A stretch of DNA of 64,000 nucleotides from Piscinibacter sp. HJYY11 (GCF_016735515.1 NZ_JAERQZ010000001.1:248001-312000), one strand, 5' to 3'. Counted from the stretch's first letter, positions 17,793 to 28,336 are shown. Notes: generated from the letters alone by a model not told the origin. Program-made: numbers and translations.

Positions 17793-18437
17793 TCAGGGCG
17801 CCGCCTTCTTCACGGGGGGCACGGAGAAGCGCATCAGGTGTGGCACCAGCCGCTCGGCGGCCTGTTCCATCTCGAGGGTGTACTCCTCGATGCGGCCACG
17901 GAAATAGCGGTAGGCGATGAGGGCCGGGATGGCGATCATCAGGCCGAAGGCGGTGTTGTAGAGGGCGATCGAGATGCCGTGCGCCAGCATGGCCGGGTTG
18001 GTGCCGCCCGTGGGTGCCTGCGAGCCGAAGATCTCGATCATGCCGATCACCGTACCCATGAGCCCCAGCAACGGTGCGGCCGAGGCGATGGTGCCGATGG
18101 TGTTCATGTAGCGCTCCATGCGGTGCACGGCGACTCGGCCGGCCGACTCGAACGAGGCGCGCAGCACCGGCTCGGTGAGGCGCGGGTCGGCGATCACGGT
18201 ACGCAGGCCGCTGGCCAGCACCATGCCGAGGATGGAGTTGTCGGCCAGCTTGTTGACGACGTCGGCCCCGGGCAGGTGCGCACGCGTGACGGAGATGACT
18301 TCATCGAGCAGCTTGGGGGGCGCGACACGCGCGGTGCGCAGGCTCGAGACCCTTTCGATGATCAGCGCCAGCGCCACGACGGAACACAGAAGCAAGGGCC
18401 AAATGGGCCAACCAGCGGCTTGTATGATCGAAAACAA
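17793..18437 (-). CDS. exbB: ExbB/TolQ-family proton channel, lpxK-linked
   Basis: A 214-residue MotA/TolQ/ExbB protein beginning with a membrane helix (FSIIQAAGWPIWPLLLCSVVALALIIERV). The second and third helices are IGTIASAAPLLGLMGTVIGMI and GISIALYNTAFGLMIAIPALIAYRYF. TTG at 18437 is chosen because GAGG lies six bases before it and the conserved family start follows; the open frame extends 20 residues upstream without a good site. It heads the exbB-exbD-lpxK-trm112-kdsB group. Confidence 0.92.
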   Translation of the reverse strand: MFSIIQAAGWPIWPLLLCSVVALALIIERVSSLRTARVAPPKLLDEVISVTRAHLPGADVVNKLADNSILGMVLASGLRTVIADPRLTEPVLRASFESAGRVAVHRMERYMNTIGTIASAAPLLGLMGTVIGMIEIFGSQAPTGGTNPAMLAHGISIALYNTAFGLMIAIPALIAYRYFRGRIEEYTLEMEQAAERLVPHLMRFSVPPVKKAAP

Positions 18438-18789
18438 TCCTGTCCTCTTCGAGTCTGCCCCCAGGCGGGAGGCGCGATTATGGCCTTCTGGCCGCACTTG
18501 TCACCCCGTCCGATCGTTGCGTGTTGTGACCACGCTGCTCGCTTGAAAACACTTCCCGCGCTCGTCCACTGCAAGTGTGGATAACTTTGTGGGCAACCCA
18601 GGGGCACTCGCGCGCAGGCCGCGAAAAATCAAGCGCTGCGACAGTTTGCTCAAAACTTAGGCAAAGAAAATCTCTTGAAAATCAATAGCTTGCACGATTG
18701 TGAAAGCCTCGTGACAGCCAAAACGGCGCGCCATGCCTTGATTGGCGCGCTTGTGGAGTTCTCGACCCGCATCAGGCTTGGGTTTGCCC
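18438..18789. promoter_or_regulatory. Divergent intergenic region between exbB and xseA
   Basis: A 352-base stretch without a convincing gene, noticeably richer in A/T at 18640-18720 than the surroundings. It must hold promoters for the minus-strand exbB group and for xseA. A perfect DnaA-box sequence (TGTGGATAA at 18576-18584, TTATCCACA on the minus strand) is present. Two short minus-strand open frames within it have no ribosome site or family features and were not accepted. Confidence 0.5.
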
Positions 18790-20091
18790 GTGGTTGAGCC
18801 ACTGTTCGCGCGCCCTGAACGCGTGGTGTGGAGCGTTGCGGGCCTGGTGCACGCGGTGTCGGACGCACTTGCGGCGCGCTTCGCGGCGGTCACGATCCGC
18901 GGCGAGGTATCGGGCTTCTCGCGCGCCGCGAGCGGCCATTGCTACCTGAGCCTGAAAGACGCCGATGGCGAAGCGGCGCTGCTGCGCTGCGCAATGTTTC
19001 GCCGTGCGGCAAGCCTGCTCAACTTCGCGCCGACCGATGGCCAGTTGGTCGAAGTGCGCGGGCGGCTGGCGGTCTACGAGCCGCGAGGCGAGTTGCAGTT
19101 CGTCATCGAATCGATGCAGCGCGCGGGCGCCGGGGCCTTGTTCGAGCAATTCCAGAAGTTGCGTGCGCGGCTGGAAGGCGAAGGGCTCTTCGATGCCGAC
19201 CGCAAGCGCGACCTGCCTCGTTTTCCGCGCCGCGTCGGCGTGGTCACGTCGCTGGGCGCGGCGGCCTTGCATGACGTGCTGACCTGCTTTGCGCGCCGTG
19301 CGCCGCATGTGGAGGTCATCGTCTATCCCAGCCTGGTGCAGGGGGCCGAAGCACCCAGGGCGCTGGTCGACGCCTTGCAGACCGCTGATCGCCGGCGGGA
19401 GGTCGACCTGCTCATCCTCTGCCGGGGCGGTGGCTCGCTCGAGGACCTGTGGGCATTCAACGATGAGCGCGTCGTGCGTGCGATCGTGGCGTGCGAACTG
19501 CCGGTGTTGTGCGGCGTGGGGCACGAGACCGACGTGACGCTGGCAGATCTGGCCGCCGACGTGCGGGCACCGACGCCCACGGCCGCGGCCGAGCTGGCAT
19601 CGCCCACGCAGGAGGAAGGCCTGGCCCTGCTGGCCGCGGTGGCCCGCGTGATGGAGCGGCGTATCCACCTCGTGATCGACACCCAGGCGCAGCGCCTCGA
19701 CCGTGCGACCTTGCGACTGATGCGCCCCGCCGAACTCGTGCGGCGGCAGGCCGAGCGCCTCGCGGTGCTGCGTCACCGTTTGCGTGCGCGCGCCGAACGG
19801 CATGTGCCGCAGCAGCGGCTCGCGTGCCGCGAGTGGCAAGGGCGCCTCGCGCGCTCGGCGAGCGTCGCGGTGGGCACCCAGCGGCAGCGGCTTGCGTCGC
19901 TCGAGGCGCGGCTTGCGGCGCTCGATCCCCGGCAGGTGCTGGCGCGTGGCTATGCGTGGCTGAGCGACGAGCAGGGCCATGCGCTCACGAGCGTCGACGC
20001 GCTGCACTCGGGCCAGACTGTCGCCGCCGATCTCGCCGATGGACAGGTGCGGGCGACCGTCCTGAGCGTTCAACGACGCACCGCCGAATGA
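18790..20091 (+). CDS. xseA: Exodeoxyribonuclease VII large subunit
   Basis: Large subunit of the ExoVII single-strand exonuclease, 433 residues. It has an N-terminal OB-fold (VTIRGEVSGFSRAASGHCYLSLKD), the catalytic core with RVGVVTS, ILCRGGGSLEDLWAFNDE and GVGHETDVTLADLAADVRAPTPTAAAE, then a long helical coiled-coil region. All core motifs are intact. GTG 18790 (MVEPLFARPERVVWSV) is preferred; a TTG 16 codons upstream lacks support. The small subunit xseB is not in the window. Confidence 0.95.
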   Translation: MVEPLFARPERVVWSVAGLVHAVSDALAARFAAVTIRGEVSGFSRAASGHCYLSLKDADGEAALLRCAMFRRAASLLNFAPTDGQLVEVRGRLAVYEPRGELQFVIESMQRAGAGALFEQFQKLRARLEGEGLFDADRKRDLPRFPRRVGVVTSLGAAALHDVLTCFARRAPHVEVIVYPSLVQGAEAPRALVDALQTADRRREVDLLILCRGGGSLEDLWAFNDERVVRAIVACELPVLCGVGHETDVTLADLAADVRAPTPTAAAELASPTQEEGLALLAAVARVMERRIHLVIDTQAQRLDRATLRLMRPAELVRRQAERLAVLRHRLRARAERHVPQQRLACREWQGRLARSASVAVGTQRQRLASLEARLAALDPRQVLARGYAWLSDEQGHALTSVDALHSGQTVAADLADGQVRATVLSVQRRTAE

Positions 20092-20133
20092 CCCGCCAGC
20101 GGCATGGCCCGCACGCTATTGCGTGAGCGTGCC

Positions 20134-20139
20134 TACAAT
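20134..20139 (+). promoter_or_regulatory. Probable -10 element of sodB
   Basis: TACAAT, 41 bases before the sodB start, matches a sigma-70 -10 hexamer in five of six positions. No good -35 hexamer lies 16-18 bases upstream, so the promoter may be of weak or extended type. Confidence 0.4.
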
Positions 20140-20180
20140 GCCCGCGAATTTCTCTGGACTGCCCCCGAAAGGATTCGCTC

Positions 20181-20762
20181 ATGGAACACACCCTGCCGCC
20201 GCTGCCGTATGCCCACGACGCGCTCGCACCGCACCTCAGCAAGGAAACGCTGGAGTACCACCACGACAAGCACCACAACGCCTATGTCGTGAATCTCAAC
20301 AACCTGCAGAAGGGCACCGAGTTCGAGTCGAAGAGTCTGGAAGAGATCATCAAGACTTCGTCGGGCGGCATCTATAACAACGCGGCCCAGATCTGGAACC
20401 ACACCTTCTTCTGGAACTGCATGAAGCCGCAAGGCGGTGGCGAGCCGACCGGTGCGCTGGCCGAGGCCATCAACAAGAAGTTCGGCAGCTACGCAGCCTT
20501 CAAGGAAGCCTTCACCAAGAGCGCCGTGGGCAACTTCGGCTCGGCGTGGACCTGGCTCGTGAAGAAGCCCGACGGCAGCGTCGACATCGTCAACATGGGC
20601 GCCGCTGGCACCCCGCTGACGACCGCCGACAAACCGCTGCTGACGATCGACGTGTGGGAGCACGCGTACTACATCGACTACCGCAACCTGCGCCCGAAGT
20701 TCGTCGAGGTGTTCTTGAACTCCCTCGTGAACTGGGACTTCGCGGCGAAGAACTTCGCCTGA
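20181..20762 (+). CDS. sodB: Superoxide dismutase, Fe type
   Basis: Cytoplasmic enzyme that converts superoxide to hydrogen peroxide and oxygen, 193 residues. Metal ligands are visible: His in [12 protein letters not shown], His in [10 protein letters not shown], and the Asp/His of the signature [11 protein letters not shown]. Gly and Gln positions ([18 protein letters not shown]) resemble the iron form. AAAGGA precedes the ATG. A hairpin terminator shared with the convergent gene follows. Confidence 0.96.
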   Translation: MEHTLPPLPYAHDALAPHLSKETLEYHHDKHHNAYVVNLNNLQKGTEFESKSLEEIIKTSSGGIYNNAAQIWNHTFFWNCMKPQGGGEPTGALAEAINKKFGSYAAFKEAFTKSAVGNFGSAWTWLVKKPDGSVDIVNMGAAGTPLTTADKPLLTIDVWEHAYYIDYRNLRPKFVEVFLNSLVNWDFAAKNFA

Positions 20763-20783
20763 GTGCAGCCCGTTTGCGCCATG

Positions 20784-20812
20784 AAAGAGGCCGGTCAGTG
20801 ACCGGCCTCTTT
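20784..20812. terminator. Bidirectional terminator between sodB and the DUF192 gene
   Basis: A 12-bp perfect stem (20784-20795 with 20801-20812, AAAGAGGCCGGT/ACCGGCCTCTTT) with a 5-base loop. It has short A- and T-tracts on either side and lies between two convergent genes. Confidence 0.85.
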
Positions 20813-20822
20813 GTTGTCGTGA

Positions 20823-21269
20823 TCAGGAACCGAAGGGGCCGCCCGTGAGCTTGGCGCCTGGCTTGATGCCGCGCTTGGCGAACCATCCCTGGTTCATCTC
20901 GAGCACATAGCGAACCGGTTGGGCCGAACAGTGCGAGTTCAGCGTCTGCGGCTTCATGTCTTCGATGTTGACGATGGTGCCGTTGTCGGCAATGAACGCG
21001 GTCGACAGCGGAAGGAACGTGTTTTTCATCCAGAAGCACTGCTGCGCCGGTTGCTCGAAGACAAAGAGCATGCCTTCGTTGGTCGGCATCGACTGGCGGT
21101 ACATCAGGCCCGTGGCCCGCTGGTCCGGGGTCTGCGCAACCTGCGCGTGAATGTTGTGGATGCCTGCGCCAAGCTTGATGGTCGGCAGGCTCTGCGGGGT
21201 GCCTTGTGCGCCGACGTTCATGCCTGCGGCCGAGAGGCAGAGAGCGAGCAGGAGGCGGCGGTTCAGCAT
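20823..21269 (-). CDS. Exported DUF192-family protein
   Basis: A 148-residue secreted protein with a signal peptide (MLNRRLLLALCLSAAGMNVGAQ) followed by the DUF192 domain. Family motifs seen are ATGLMYRQSMPTNEGMLFVFE, FWMKNTFLPLSTAFI and VLEMNQGWF. The function of the family is unknown; its compact beta-fold is widespread. ATG 21269 is chosen because it starts the signal peptide. Confidence 0.9.
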   Translation of the reverse strand: MLNRRLLLALCLSAAGMNVGAQGTPQSLPTIKLGAGIHNIHAQVAQTPDQRATGLMYRQSMPTNEGMLFVFEQPAQQCFWMKNTFLPLSTAFIADNGTIVNIEDMKPQTLNSHCSAQPVRYVLEMNQGWFAKRGIKPGAKLTGGPFGS

Positions 21270-21318
21270 GGTGAGTGGGCCCGGAAATGAGTTGGCGGGA
21301 TTATCTCGAAGCCGCCAA

Positions 21319-21350
21319 GAAAAACGCCCGGTGAAGCACCGGGCGTTTTC
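21319..21350 (-). terminator. Terminator of the Lys/Ala/Glu-rich small gene
   Basis: A 13-bp perfect stem (21321-21333 with 21337-21349, AAAACGCCCGGTG/CACCGGGCGTTTT) with a 3-base loop. On the minus strand it ends in a five-T tract. It lies downstream of the small gene and upstream of the DUF192 gene. Confidence 0.9.
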
Positions 21351-21405
21351 GCAAGGTGACTGCCATGTGATGGCAATCGACCAAGAGTGTTCAGCGAGAC
21401 GCTGA

Positions 21406-21585
21406 TTACTTCTTGGCTTCTTCCTTCTTGGCTTCCTTCTTCTCTTCCTTCTTGGCTTCAGCCTTCTTCTCAGCCTTGGCTTCGGCCTTGGCGGCGGAAG
21501 CGGCGGGCTTGGCCGACTTGGCGTCGGTTGCGTAGGCGCCAACGGCGAACAGGGAAGCGATCAGAGCGGCCAGAAGCTTGTTCAT
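21406..21585 (-). CDS. Small exported Lys/Ala/Glu-rich protein
   Basis: A 59-residue protein: a signal peptide (MNKLLAALIASLFAVGAYA) followed by about 39 residues made almost only of Lys, Ala and Glu, with a few Ser and Pro. The tail alternates KA, AE, KK and EE, so it should be a highly charged single helix or disordered. A good ribosome site (GAAAGG) precedes ATG 21585, and a strong terminator follows, so the gene looks real despite low complexity. Similar short KA-rich exported proteins occur in Burkholderiales but have no known role to my knowledge. Confidence 0.8.
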   Translation of the reverse strand: MNKLLAALIASLFAVGAYATDAKSAKPAASAAKAEAKAEKKAEAKKEEKKEAKKEEAKK

Positions 21586-21725
21586 TTGATTTACCTTTCG
21601 AAAGTTTTGGATCTGCCGCGCGCTCATCGCGCGGCAGGCAGACAACGTGGGTCCACGACAGTCGGTTGACAGAGTCCGTGGCATAGAATCTTTCGTTACC
21701 TACCCCGCAGTCCGGAGCCGACGAC

Positions 21726-22979
<1,254 letters not shown>

Positions 22980-22996
22980 TCCCGGCCTGACCCAGC

Positions 22997-23024
22997 AAAA
23001 AGCCCACCTGTGGTGGGCTTTTTT
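22997..23024 (+). terminator. Rho-independent terminator of icd
   Basis: An 8-bp stem (23001-23008 with 23012-23019, AGCCCACC/GGTGGGCT), a 3-base loop and a six-T tract to 23024. Confidence 0.92.
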
Positions 23025-23063
23025 GTGTCTGGCGACGGCGGCTGGTGCAGTTGCAGCCGCTGG

Positions 23064-23330
23064 CTACAAACTGGCGCTGACGCCCACGCCGGTCGGCATC
23101 GCCGCGGGAACCGGTGCGTCGAGCGATTCGTGCGGGCAGATGTTTTGTGCCAGCTGTCCCTTCGGGCCCTGGACCGCGTCGTAACTGACGCGTCCGCCCT
23201 GTTTCAAAGTGCGGAAGCCATCCATCTTGATGGCCGAAAAGTGGGCAAAGACGTCCTCGCCGCCCCCCTCAGGTTCAATGAAGCCAAAACCCTTCGCATC
23301 GTTGAACCACTTGACAGTTCCAAAAGCCAT
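23064..23330 (-). CDS. Cold-shock-domain protein with C-terminal tail
   Basis: An 88-residue CspA-family nucleic-acid-binding protein. The RNP1 motif is KGFGFI and RNP2 is VFAHFS, within a standard 67-residue cold-shock domain ([20 protein letters not shown] to QLAQNI). About 20 extra residues ([20 protein letters not shown]...) extend beyond the usual end. A strong AGGGAGGAG site precedes the start. The promoter sits close upstream, so the transcript lacks the long leader of cold-induced cspA genes; constitutive or growth-phase expression is more likely. Confidence 0.93.
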   Translation of the reverse strand: MAFGTVKWFNDAKGFGFIEPEGGGEDVFAHFSAIKMDGFRTLKQGGRVSYDAVQGPKGQLAQNICPHESLDAPVPAAMPTGVGVSASL

Positions 23331-23354
23331 GGGCTCCTCCCTAGAACCGCGGCA

Positions 23355-23382
23355 TTCTTAGTCTGGGTTCCGGGGCTGTCAA
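23355..23382 (-). promoter_or_regulatory. Sigma-70 promoter of the cold-shock gene
   Basis: On the minus strand, a perfect -35 TTGACA (23382-23377) and a -10 TAAGAA (23360-23355) are separated by 16 bases. The predicted leader is only about 18-20 bases. Confidence 0.65.
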
Positions 23383-23546
23383 GGTGCCTAACCCCGACCT
23401 GGCATCCATCTTGAATGGACCGTGGCGGGGCTGCGAACGGACCAAAAGAGGAGCCGCCGTGATGCATTTGTGCCCTTGTGGTTGACCGCTTCGGCGCAAT
23501 ATCCGAGACACTGAAGCGCAAAGCACCAACTCATTAGAATGAATCC

Positions 23547-23903
23547 ATGCCTGACGACACCCCTCCGCCGCCCAAGCCTCCGAAGGCTGTGCCGCCGCCC
23601 GAGCGCGGCCAGGGTGCGGTTGTCGCCGAGCGCAAGACGGCCAAGACAGAGCCGCCCCGGATGTTCCAGGTGGTGCTCCTCAACGACGACTACACCCCCA
23701 TGGAGTTTGTCGTGATGGTGCTTCAGGAATATTTCAAACGCGACCTCGAGACCGCGACGCAGATCATGCTCAAGGTGCACAAGGAAGGCCGTGGTGTCTG
23801 CGGTGTCTACACCAAGGACGTGGCGGCCACGAAAGTTGAACTGGTGCTGACTGCTGCCCGGCGTGGCGGTCACCCGCTGCAATGCATTATGGAGGCCGCA
23901 TGA
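23547..23903 (+). CDS. clpS: ATP-dependent Clp protease adaptor ClpS
   Basis: N-recognin adaptor that hands N-degron substrates to ClpA, 118 residues. The core reads [24 protein letters not shown], then [21 protein letters not shown]. The N-terminal extension is unusually Pro/Lys-rich ([14 protein letters not shown]). No Shine-Dalgarno sequence is visible and a TAGAAT hexamer ends six bases before ATG 23547, so the message may be leaderless. clpA starts within its stop codon. Confidence 0.95.
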   Translation: MPDDTPPPPKPPKAVPPPERGQGAVVAERKTAKTEPPRMFQVVLLNDDYTPMEFVVMVLQEYFKRDLETATQIMLKVHKEGRGVCGVYTKDVAATKVELVLTAARRGGHPLQCIMEAA

Positions 23904-26200
23904 TTGCGCAAGAGCTTGAGGTCAGCCTGCACATGGCGTTCGTCGAGGCGCGCCAGCAGCGCCACGAATTCATCACCGTCGAGCACCTGCTGATGGCGCT
24001 GCTCGACAACCCGTCGGCCGCAGAAGTCCTGCGGGCCTGCTCGGCCAACATCGACGAGCTGCGCAAGAGCCTGGCGCAGTTCATCAAGGAAAACACGCCC
24101 ACGGTGGGTGGCACGGAAGAGGTCGACACCCAGCCGACGCTCGGGTTCCAGCGCGTGATCCAGCGCGCGATCATGCACGTGCAGTCCACCGGCAGCGGCA
24201 AGAAGGAAGTGACCGGCGCCAACGTGCTGGTGGCAATCTTCGGCGAGAAGGATTCGCACGCTGTCTATTACCTGCACCAGCAGGGTGTGACGCGCCTGGA
24301 CGTGGTGAACTTCATCGCCCACGGCATCAAGAAGACCGACCCGCCCGAGCAGCCGAAGTCGAACGAAGGCTCCAGCGGTGAGGGCGAGAAGGAAGAGGGC
24401 GAATCCAAGGGCTCGCCGCTCGACCAGTTCACCCAGAACCTCAACCAGATGGCCCGCGACGGCAAGATCGACCCGCTGATCGGCCGCGAGCACGAGGTCG
24501 AGCGTGTCATCCAGATCCTGTGCCGTCGCCGCAAGAACAACCCGCTCCTGGTGGGTGAGGCTGGCGTGGGCAAGACGGCCATTGCCGAGGGCCTGGCCTG
24601 GCGCATCACGCAGAGCGAAGTGCCCGAGATCCTGGCCGATGCGCAGGTCTATGCGCTCGACATGGGCGCCTTGCTGGCCGGAACCAAGTACCGTGGCGAT
24701 TTCGAGCAGCGTCTGAAGAGCGTGCTCAAGCACCTGAAGGACCAGCCGAACGCGGTGCTGTTCATTGACGAGATCCACACCCTGATCGGTGCCGGCGCGG
24801 CATCGGGCGGCACGCTGGACGCGAGCAACCTGCTCAAGCCGGCGCTGAGCTCGGGCCAGATGAAGTGCATCGGTGCGACCACCTTCACCGAGTACCGCGG
24901 CATCTTCGAGAAGGATGCGGCACTGTCGCGTCGTTTCCAGAAGGTCGACGTGGTCGAGCCTTCGGTCGAGCAGACGGTCGAGATCCTGAAGGGCCTCAAG
25001 TCGCGCTTTGAAGAGCACCACAGCGTGAAGTACGCGCTGGGCGCGCTGCAGGCGGCGGCTGAGCTGTCGGCGAAGTTCATCAACGACCGCCACCTGCCCG
25101 ACAAGGCGATCGACGTGATCGACGAGGCCGGGGCCGCGCAGCGCATCCTGCCCAAGAGCAAGCAGAAGAAGACCATCACCCGCAATGAGGTCGAAGAGAT
25201 CGTCGCCAAGATCGCGCGCATCCCGCCGACCAGCGTGTCGAACGACGACCGCTCCAAGCTCAAGACCATCGAGCGCGACCTGAACAGCGTGGTGTTCGGC
25301 CAGGAGCCGGCCATCGAGGCTCTCTCGGCCGCCATCAAGATGGCGCGTTCGGGCCTCGGCAAGCCCGACAAGCCGATCGGCTCGTTCCTCTTCAGCGGCC
25401 CCACCGGCGTCGGCAAGACCGAAGTCGCGAAGCAGCTGGCATTCATCCTCGGCATCGAGCTGATCCGCTTCGACATGAGCGAGTACATGGAGCGCCATGC
25501 GGTGAGCCGCCTGATCGGCGCGCCTCCGGGCTATGTCGGCTTCGACCAGGGCGGTCTGCTGACTGAAGCCATCACGAAGAAGCCGCACGCGGTGCTGCTG
25601 CTCGACGAAATCGAGAAGGCTCACCCGGACGTCTTCAACGTGCTGCTGCAGGTGATGGACCACGGTTCGCTGACCGACAACAACGGACGTAAGGCCGACT
25701 TCCGCAACGTCATCATCATCATGACGACCAACGCGGGCGCCGAGACCATGAACAAGGCGACCATCGGCTTCACCAACTCGCGTGAGCAGGGCGACGAGAT
25801 GGCCGACATCAAGCGCCTGTTCACGCCGGAGTTCCGCAACCGCCTGGATGCGATCGTGAGCTTCCGCGCGCTCGATGAAGAGATCATCATGCGCGTGGTC
25901 GACAAGTTCCTGCTGCAGCTGGAGGCTCAGTTGGCCGAGAAGAAGGTGGAAGTGACCTTCAGCGACGCCCTTCGCAAGCACCTGGCGCACAAGGGATTCG
26001 ACCCGCTGATGGGCGCACGCCCGATGCAGCGCCTGATCCAGGACACGATCCGTCGTGCGCTGGCCGATGAGCTGCTCTTCGGCCGCCTGGTCGACGGGGG
26101 CCGCCTGTCGGTCGACCTCGATGCCGAAGGCAAGGTCGTGCTTGACATCCAGCCGCCGAAGAAGAGCGACAGGCCCAAGGCCGAGCCGGCGACGGCCTGA
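23900..26200 (+). CDS. clpA: ATP-dependent Clp protease ATPase subunit ClpA
   Basis: AAA+ unfoldase of the ClpAP protease, 766 residues. It has an N-terminal double Clp repeat ([34 protein letters not shown]). The first AAA module has Walker A GEAGVGKT and Walker [11 protein letters not shown]. The second has GPTGVGKT and [16 protein letters not shown], and a ClpP-binding type loop lies in its C-terminal half. ATG 23900 overlaps the clpS stop (ATGA), with GGAGG just before it. A terminator hairpin follows. Confidence 0.97.
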   Translation: MIAQELEVSLHMAFVEARQQRHEFITVEHLLMALLDNPSAAEVLRACSANIDELRKSLAQFIKENTPTVGGTEEVDTQPTLGFQRVIQRAIMHVQSTGSGKKEVTGANVLVAIFGEKDSHAVYYLHQQGVTRLDVVNFIAHGIKKTDPPEQPKSNEGSSGEGEKEEGESKGSPLDQFTQNLNQMARDGKIDPLIGREHEVERVIQILCRRRKNNPLLVGEAGVGKTAIAEGLAWRITQSEVPEILADAQVYALDMGALLAGTKYRGDFEQRLKSVLKHLKDQPNAVLFIDEIHTLIGAGAASGGTLDASNLLKPALSSGQMKCIGATTFTEYRGIFEKDAALSRRFQKVDVVEPSVEQTVEILKGLKSRFEEHHSVKYALGALQAAAELSAKFINDRHLPDKAIDVIDEAGAAQRILPKSKQKKTITRNEVEEIVAKIARIPPTSVSNDDRSKLKTIERDLNSVVFGQEPAIEALSAAIKMARSGLGKPDKPIGSFLFSGPTGVGKTEVAKQLAFILGIELIRFDMSEYMERHAVSRLIGAPPGYVGFDQGGLLTEAITKKPHAVLLLDEIEKAHPDVFNVLLQVMDHGSLTDNNGRKADFRNVIIIMTTNAGAETMNKATIGFTNSREQGDEMADIKRLFTPEFRNRLDAIVSFRALDEEIIMRVVDKFLLQLEAQLAEKKVEVTFSDALRKHLAHKGFDPLMGARPMQRLIQDTIRRALADELLFGRLVDGGRLSVDLDAEGKVVLDIQPPKKSDRPKAEPATA

Positions 26201-26217
26201 GCCTTCACCGGCGATCA

Positions 26218-26241
26218 ACGGGGCCTTCGGGCCCCGTTTTT
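26218..26241 (+). terminator. Rho-independent terminator of clpA
   Basis: An 8-bp stem (26218-26225 with 26230-26237, ACGGGGCC/GGCCCCGT) with a TTCG tetraloop and five Ts to 26241. It touches the end of the convergent mtfA gene. Confidence 0.9.
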
Positions 26242-27023
26242 CATGGCGCGTGGCGCTCGGCCGGGTCCTGCTGGAAGAAGTTCTTCAGCAGCTCGTAGAG
26301 GTAAGGGTCGTCCTCGCGGAGCGCGGCGCCCGCCACGAAAAAGCCTTCGCAGGCAACCGCGAAGAATTCGCTGACCGACTCGGCGCCGTACGGGTCGAGC
26401 ACGGTCTCGAACCCAGCCTCGAGCCGACGCTGGAGCCGCAGGTGGCTGGCCTCGATGACACGGCGCCAGTGCTCCCTCGACACTGCATCCGGCAGCGGCG
26501 GAATGCCGACGGCTTCGCCCCGGCGCAGCTCCATCACGTGTGCGAACTCGTGGATGACGACGTTGTAGACCGGGCCGTCCCCGGCATGGGCCGCGTCGGT
26601 CACGCCGCGCCAGCTGAGCATCATCGGGCCGTCTCCCATGGCTTCGCCGACAAGCGCTTCCTCGTACTCGTGCACCACGCCCGACTCGTCGGTCACCTCG
26701 CGCGAGGCGACCACTTCGTCAGGGTGCAGCACGATGGTCACGAAGCTGTCGTACCAGTGCAGGCCGAGCTCGAGCACCGGCAGGCACGCTTGTGCGGCGA
26801 TGGTGACGGCCATGTCGTCGGTGACTTCCAGCCCGCCCGCGCCGGTAAACTCTTTCTGCGCAAGGAAAAGGGTGGCCATCTCGCGCAGGCGCTGGGCGTC
26901 GTGAGGCGGCAGTGCGGCGAGGAAGGGATAACGTGCGAGGGTCGACTGCCACATCGCGTCGGGGATGGGCCGCGTGGCCAGGGTGCGTCGTTCGCGCCAG
27001 CGGCGCCAGGCGGCGAGCACCAT
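26241..27023 (-). CDS. mtfA: MtfA-type zinc peptidase
   Basis: M90-family zinc aminopeptidase, 260 residues; in E. coli MtfA binds the glucose regulator Mlc. The zinc motif is VIHEFAHVMEL, with the downstream Glu in AESVSEFFAVACEGFF. Start ATG 27023 (MVLAAWRRWRERR) lies five bases after the lpxH stop; the open frame beyond runs through lpxH. It is the last gene of the 31190-26241 operon. Mlc or a PTS system is not visible here, so the target is unknown. Confidence 0.92.
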   Translation of the reverse strand: MVLAAWRRWRERRTLATRPIPDAMWQSTLARYPFLAALPPHDAQRLREMATLFLAQKEFTGAGGLEVTDDMAVTIAAQACLPVLELGLHWYDSFVTIVLHPDEVVASREVTDESGVVHEYEEALVGEAMGDGPMMLSWRGVTDAAHAGDGPVYNVVIHEFAHVMELRRGEAVGIPPLPDAVSREHWRRVIEASHLRLQRRLEAGFETVLDPYGAESVSEFFAVACEGFFVAGAALREDDPYLYELLKNFFQQDPAERHAP

Positions 27024-27028
27024 TGTGT

Positions 27029-27820
27029 TCAGCGTGCCAGGGCTTGTGCGAGGGGCAGGCGCTGAAAGCCTTGCCCCGTGAGACGCAGGACTTCGGCGCG
27101 ATGGGGCGCATGGTCCAGCTCCCAATCGGACAGGACGTGCCGGTCGCAGCCGTCACCCAGCGGCAGCGAGGCAGGGCGGTGGGTATGACCATGCACCATG
27201 GTGGTCGAGGATGCGGCATGCAGCCAGCGCAGCGCCTCGGGCCCATCCACGTCGGCCCACTCGTCGGGTGAGGTCTGCAAACGCTTCTTGGCCTCGCTTT
27301 GCTGGCGCACCTGGCGCGCGTAGTCGCGGCGCGCTGCCAGCGGCTGCGCCAGGAACTGCTGCTGCCACGCCGGGCTGCGCACCATCGCGCGGAACTTCTG
27401 GTACTCGGTGTCGGCGAGGCAGAGCGCGTCACCATGGGTGAGCAGCACGCGTTGGCTGAACGCCGTGAGCAGCGTGGGGTCTGCGAGCGGCGTCATGCCG
27501 CAGTCTTGCAGCAATTTCGCACCGACGAGGAAGTCGCGGTTGCCGACGAGAAACGCGAGGCTTCGCGTGGCCGAAGCGTCGCGCAGCACCCGCGCGCATT
27601 CGGCCTCGAAGCCTTCGAAGCGCGAGTCGTCGCCGACCCACACTTCGAACAGGTCGCCCAGGATGAACACCGCATCGGCCGGCGTGTCTTGCATGTACGA
27701 GGCCCAGGCCTCGTAGGTGCGCGGTGTGTCCGCGCTCAGGTGCAGGTCGGAGATGAAGTCGATGCGCTGCCAGCGCGCATCGGCATGGAGCTCGGGCGGC
27801 GCGGCAAGCGTCTCACTCAT
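27029..27820 (-). CDS. lpxH: UDP-2,3-diacylglucosamine diphosphatase
   Basis: Mn-dependent peripheral membrane hydrolase that makes lipid X in lipid A synthesis, 263 residues. Metallophosphoesterase motifs are complete: ISDLHLS, FILGDLFEVWVGDD, GNRDF, LTHGDALC and VHGHTHRP. The N-terminus is about 15 residues longer than E. coli LpxH. It is 14 bases downstream of ppiB. Confidence 0.95.
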   Translation of the reverse strand: MSETLAAPPELHADARWQRIDFISDLHLSADTPRTYEAWASYMQDTPADAVFILGDLFEVWVGDDSRFEGFEAECARVLRDASATRSLAFLVGNRDFLVGAKLLQDCGMTPLADPTLLTAFSQRVLLTHGDALCLADTEYQKFRAMVRSPAWQQQFLAQPLAARRDYARQVRQQSEAKKRLQTSPDEWADVDGPEALRWLHAASSTTMVHGHTHRPASLPLGDGCDRHVLSDWELDHAPHRAEVLRLTGQGFQRLPLAQALAR

Positions 27821-27834
27821 CGCGCCTCTGGACC

Positions 27835-28335
27835 TCAGACGACGAGCGCCTTGGTGATGACCACGTCTTCCAGCGGCACGTCGCCATGGCCACCGCGGTT
27901 GCCGGTCTTCACACCTTCGATGGCGTCGACCACTTCCTGGCCCGAGACGACCTTGCCGAAAACGGCATAGCCCCAGCCGTTGGGCGACTCCGACTTGAAG
28001 TTGAGGAAGTCGTTGTCGGTGCTGTTGATGAAGAACTGCGCCGAGGCCGAGTGCGGGGCGCTGGTGCGCGCCATCGCGATCGTGTAGTGGTTGTTCTTGA
28101 GGCCGTTGTTGGCTTCGTTCTGGATGGGCGCGTCGGTGGGCTTCTGCTTCATGCCCGGCTCGAAACCACCGCCCTGGATCATGAAACCCTTGATGACGCG
28201 GTGGAACACCGTGCCGTCGTAGTGACCCTTCTCGACGTACGAGACGAAGTTGGCGACGGTGACCGGCGCCTTGGCTTCGTCGAGCTCGAGGCGGATGTTG
28301 CCCTTGCTGGTTTGCAGTTCGATGGTCTTGCTCAT
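27835..28335 (-). CDS. ppiB: Cytoplasmic peptidyl-prolyl cis-trans isomerase, cyclophilin type
   Basis: A 166-residue cyclophilin without signal peptide. Active-site residues are in [33 protein letters not shown] and [16 protein letters not shown]. The substitution NGWGYAVFG is the bacterial form, usually insensitive to cyclosporin. It starts two bases after the ppiA stop, preceded by GGAG. Confidence 0.95.
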   Translation of the reverse strand: MSKTIELQTSKGNIRLELDEAKAPVTVANFVSYVEKGHYDGTVFHRVIKGFMIQGGGFEPGMKQKPTDAPIQNEANNGLKNNHYTIAMARTSAPHSASAQFFINSTDNDFLNFKSESPNGWGYAVFGKVVSGQEVVDAIEGVKTGNRGGHGDVPLEDVVITKALVV

Positions 28336-28336
28336 G

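Noticed and set aside
18650..18893. Two short minus-strand open frames in the exbB-xseA gap
   Set aside because: No ribosome site, no signal or motif, and they run into the start of xseA on the opposite strand.
21666..21689. Perfect TTGACA followed by TAGAAT upstream of icd
   Set aside because: The spacer is only 12 bases, too short for a sigma-70 promoter, so the pair is not taken as one promoter; each hexamer may work with another partner.
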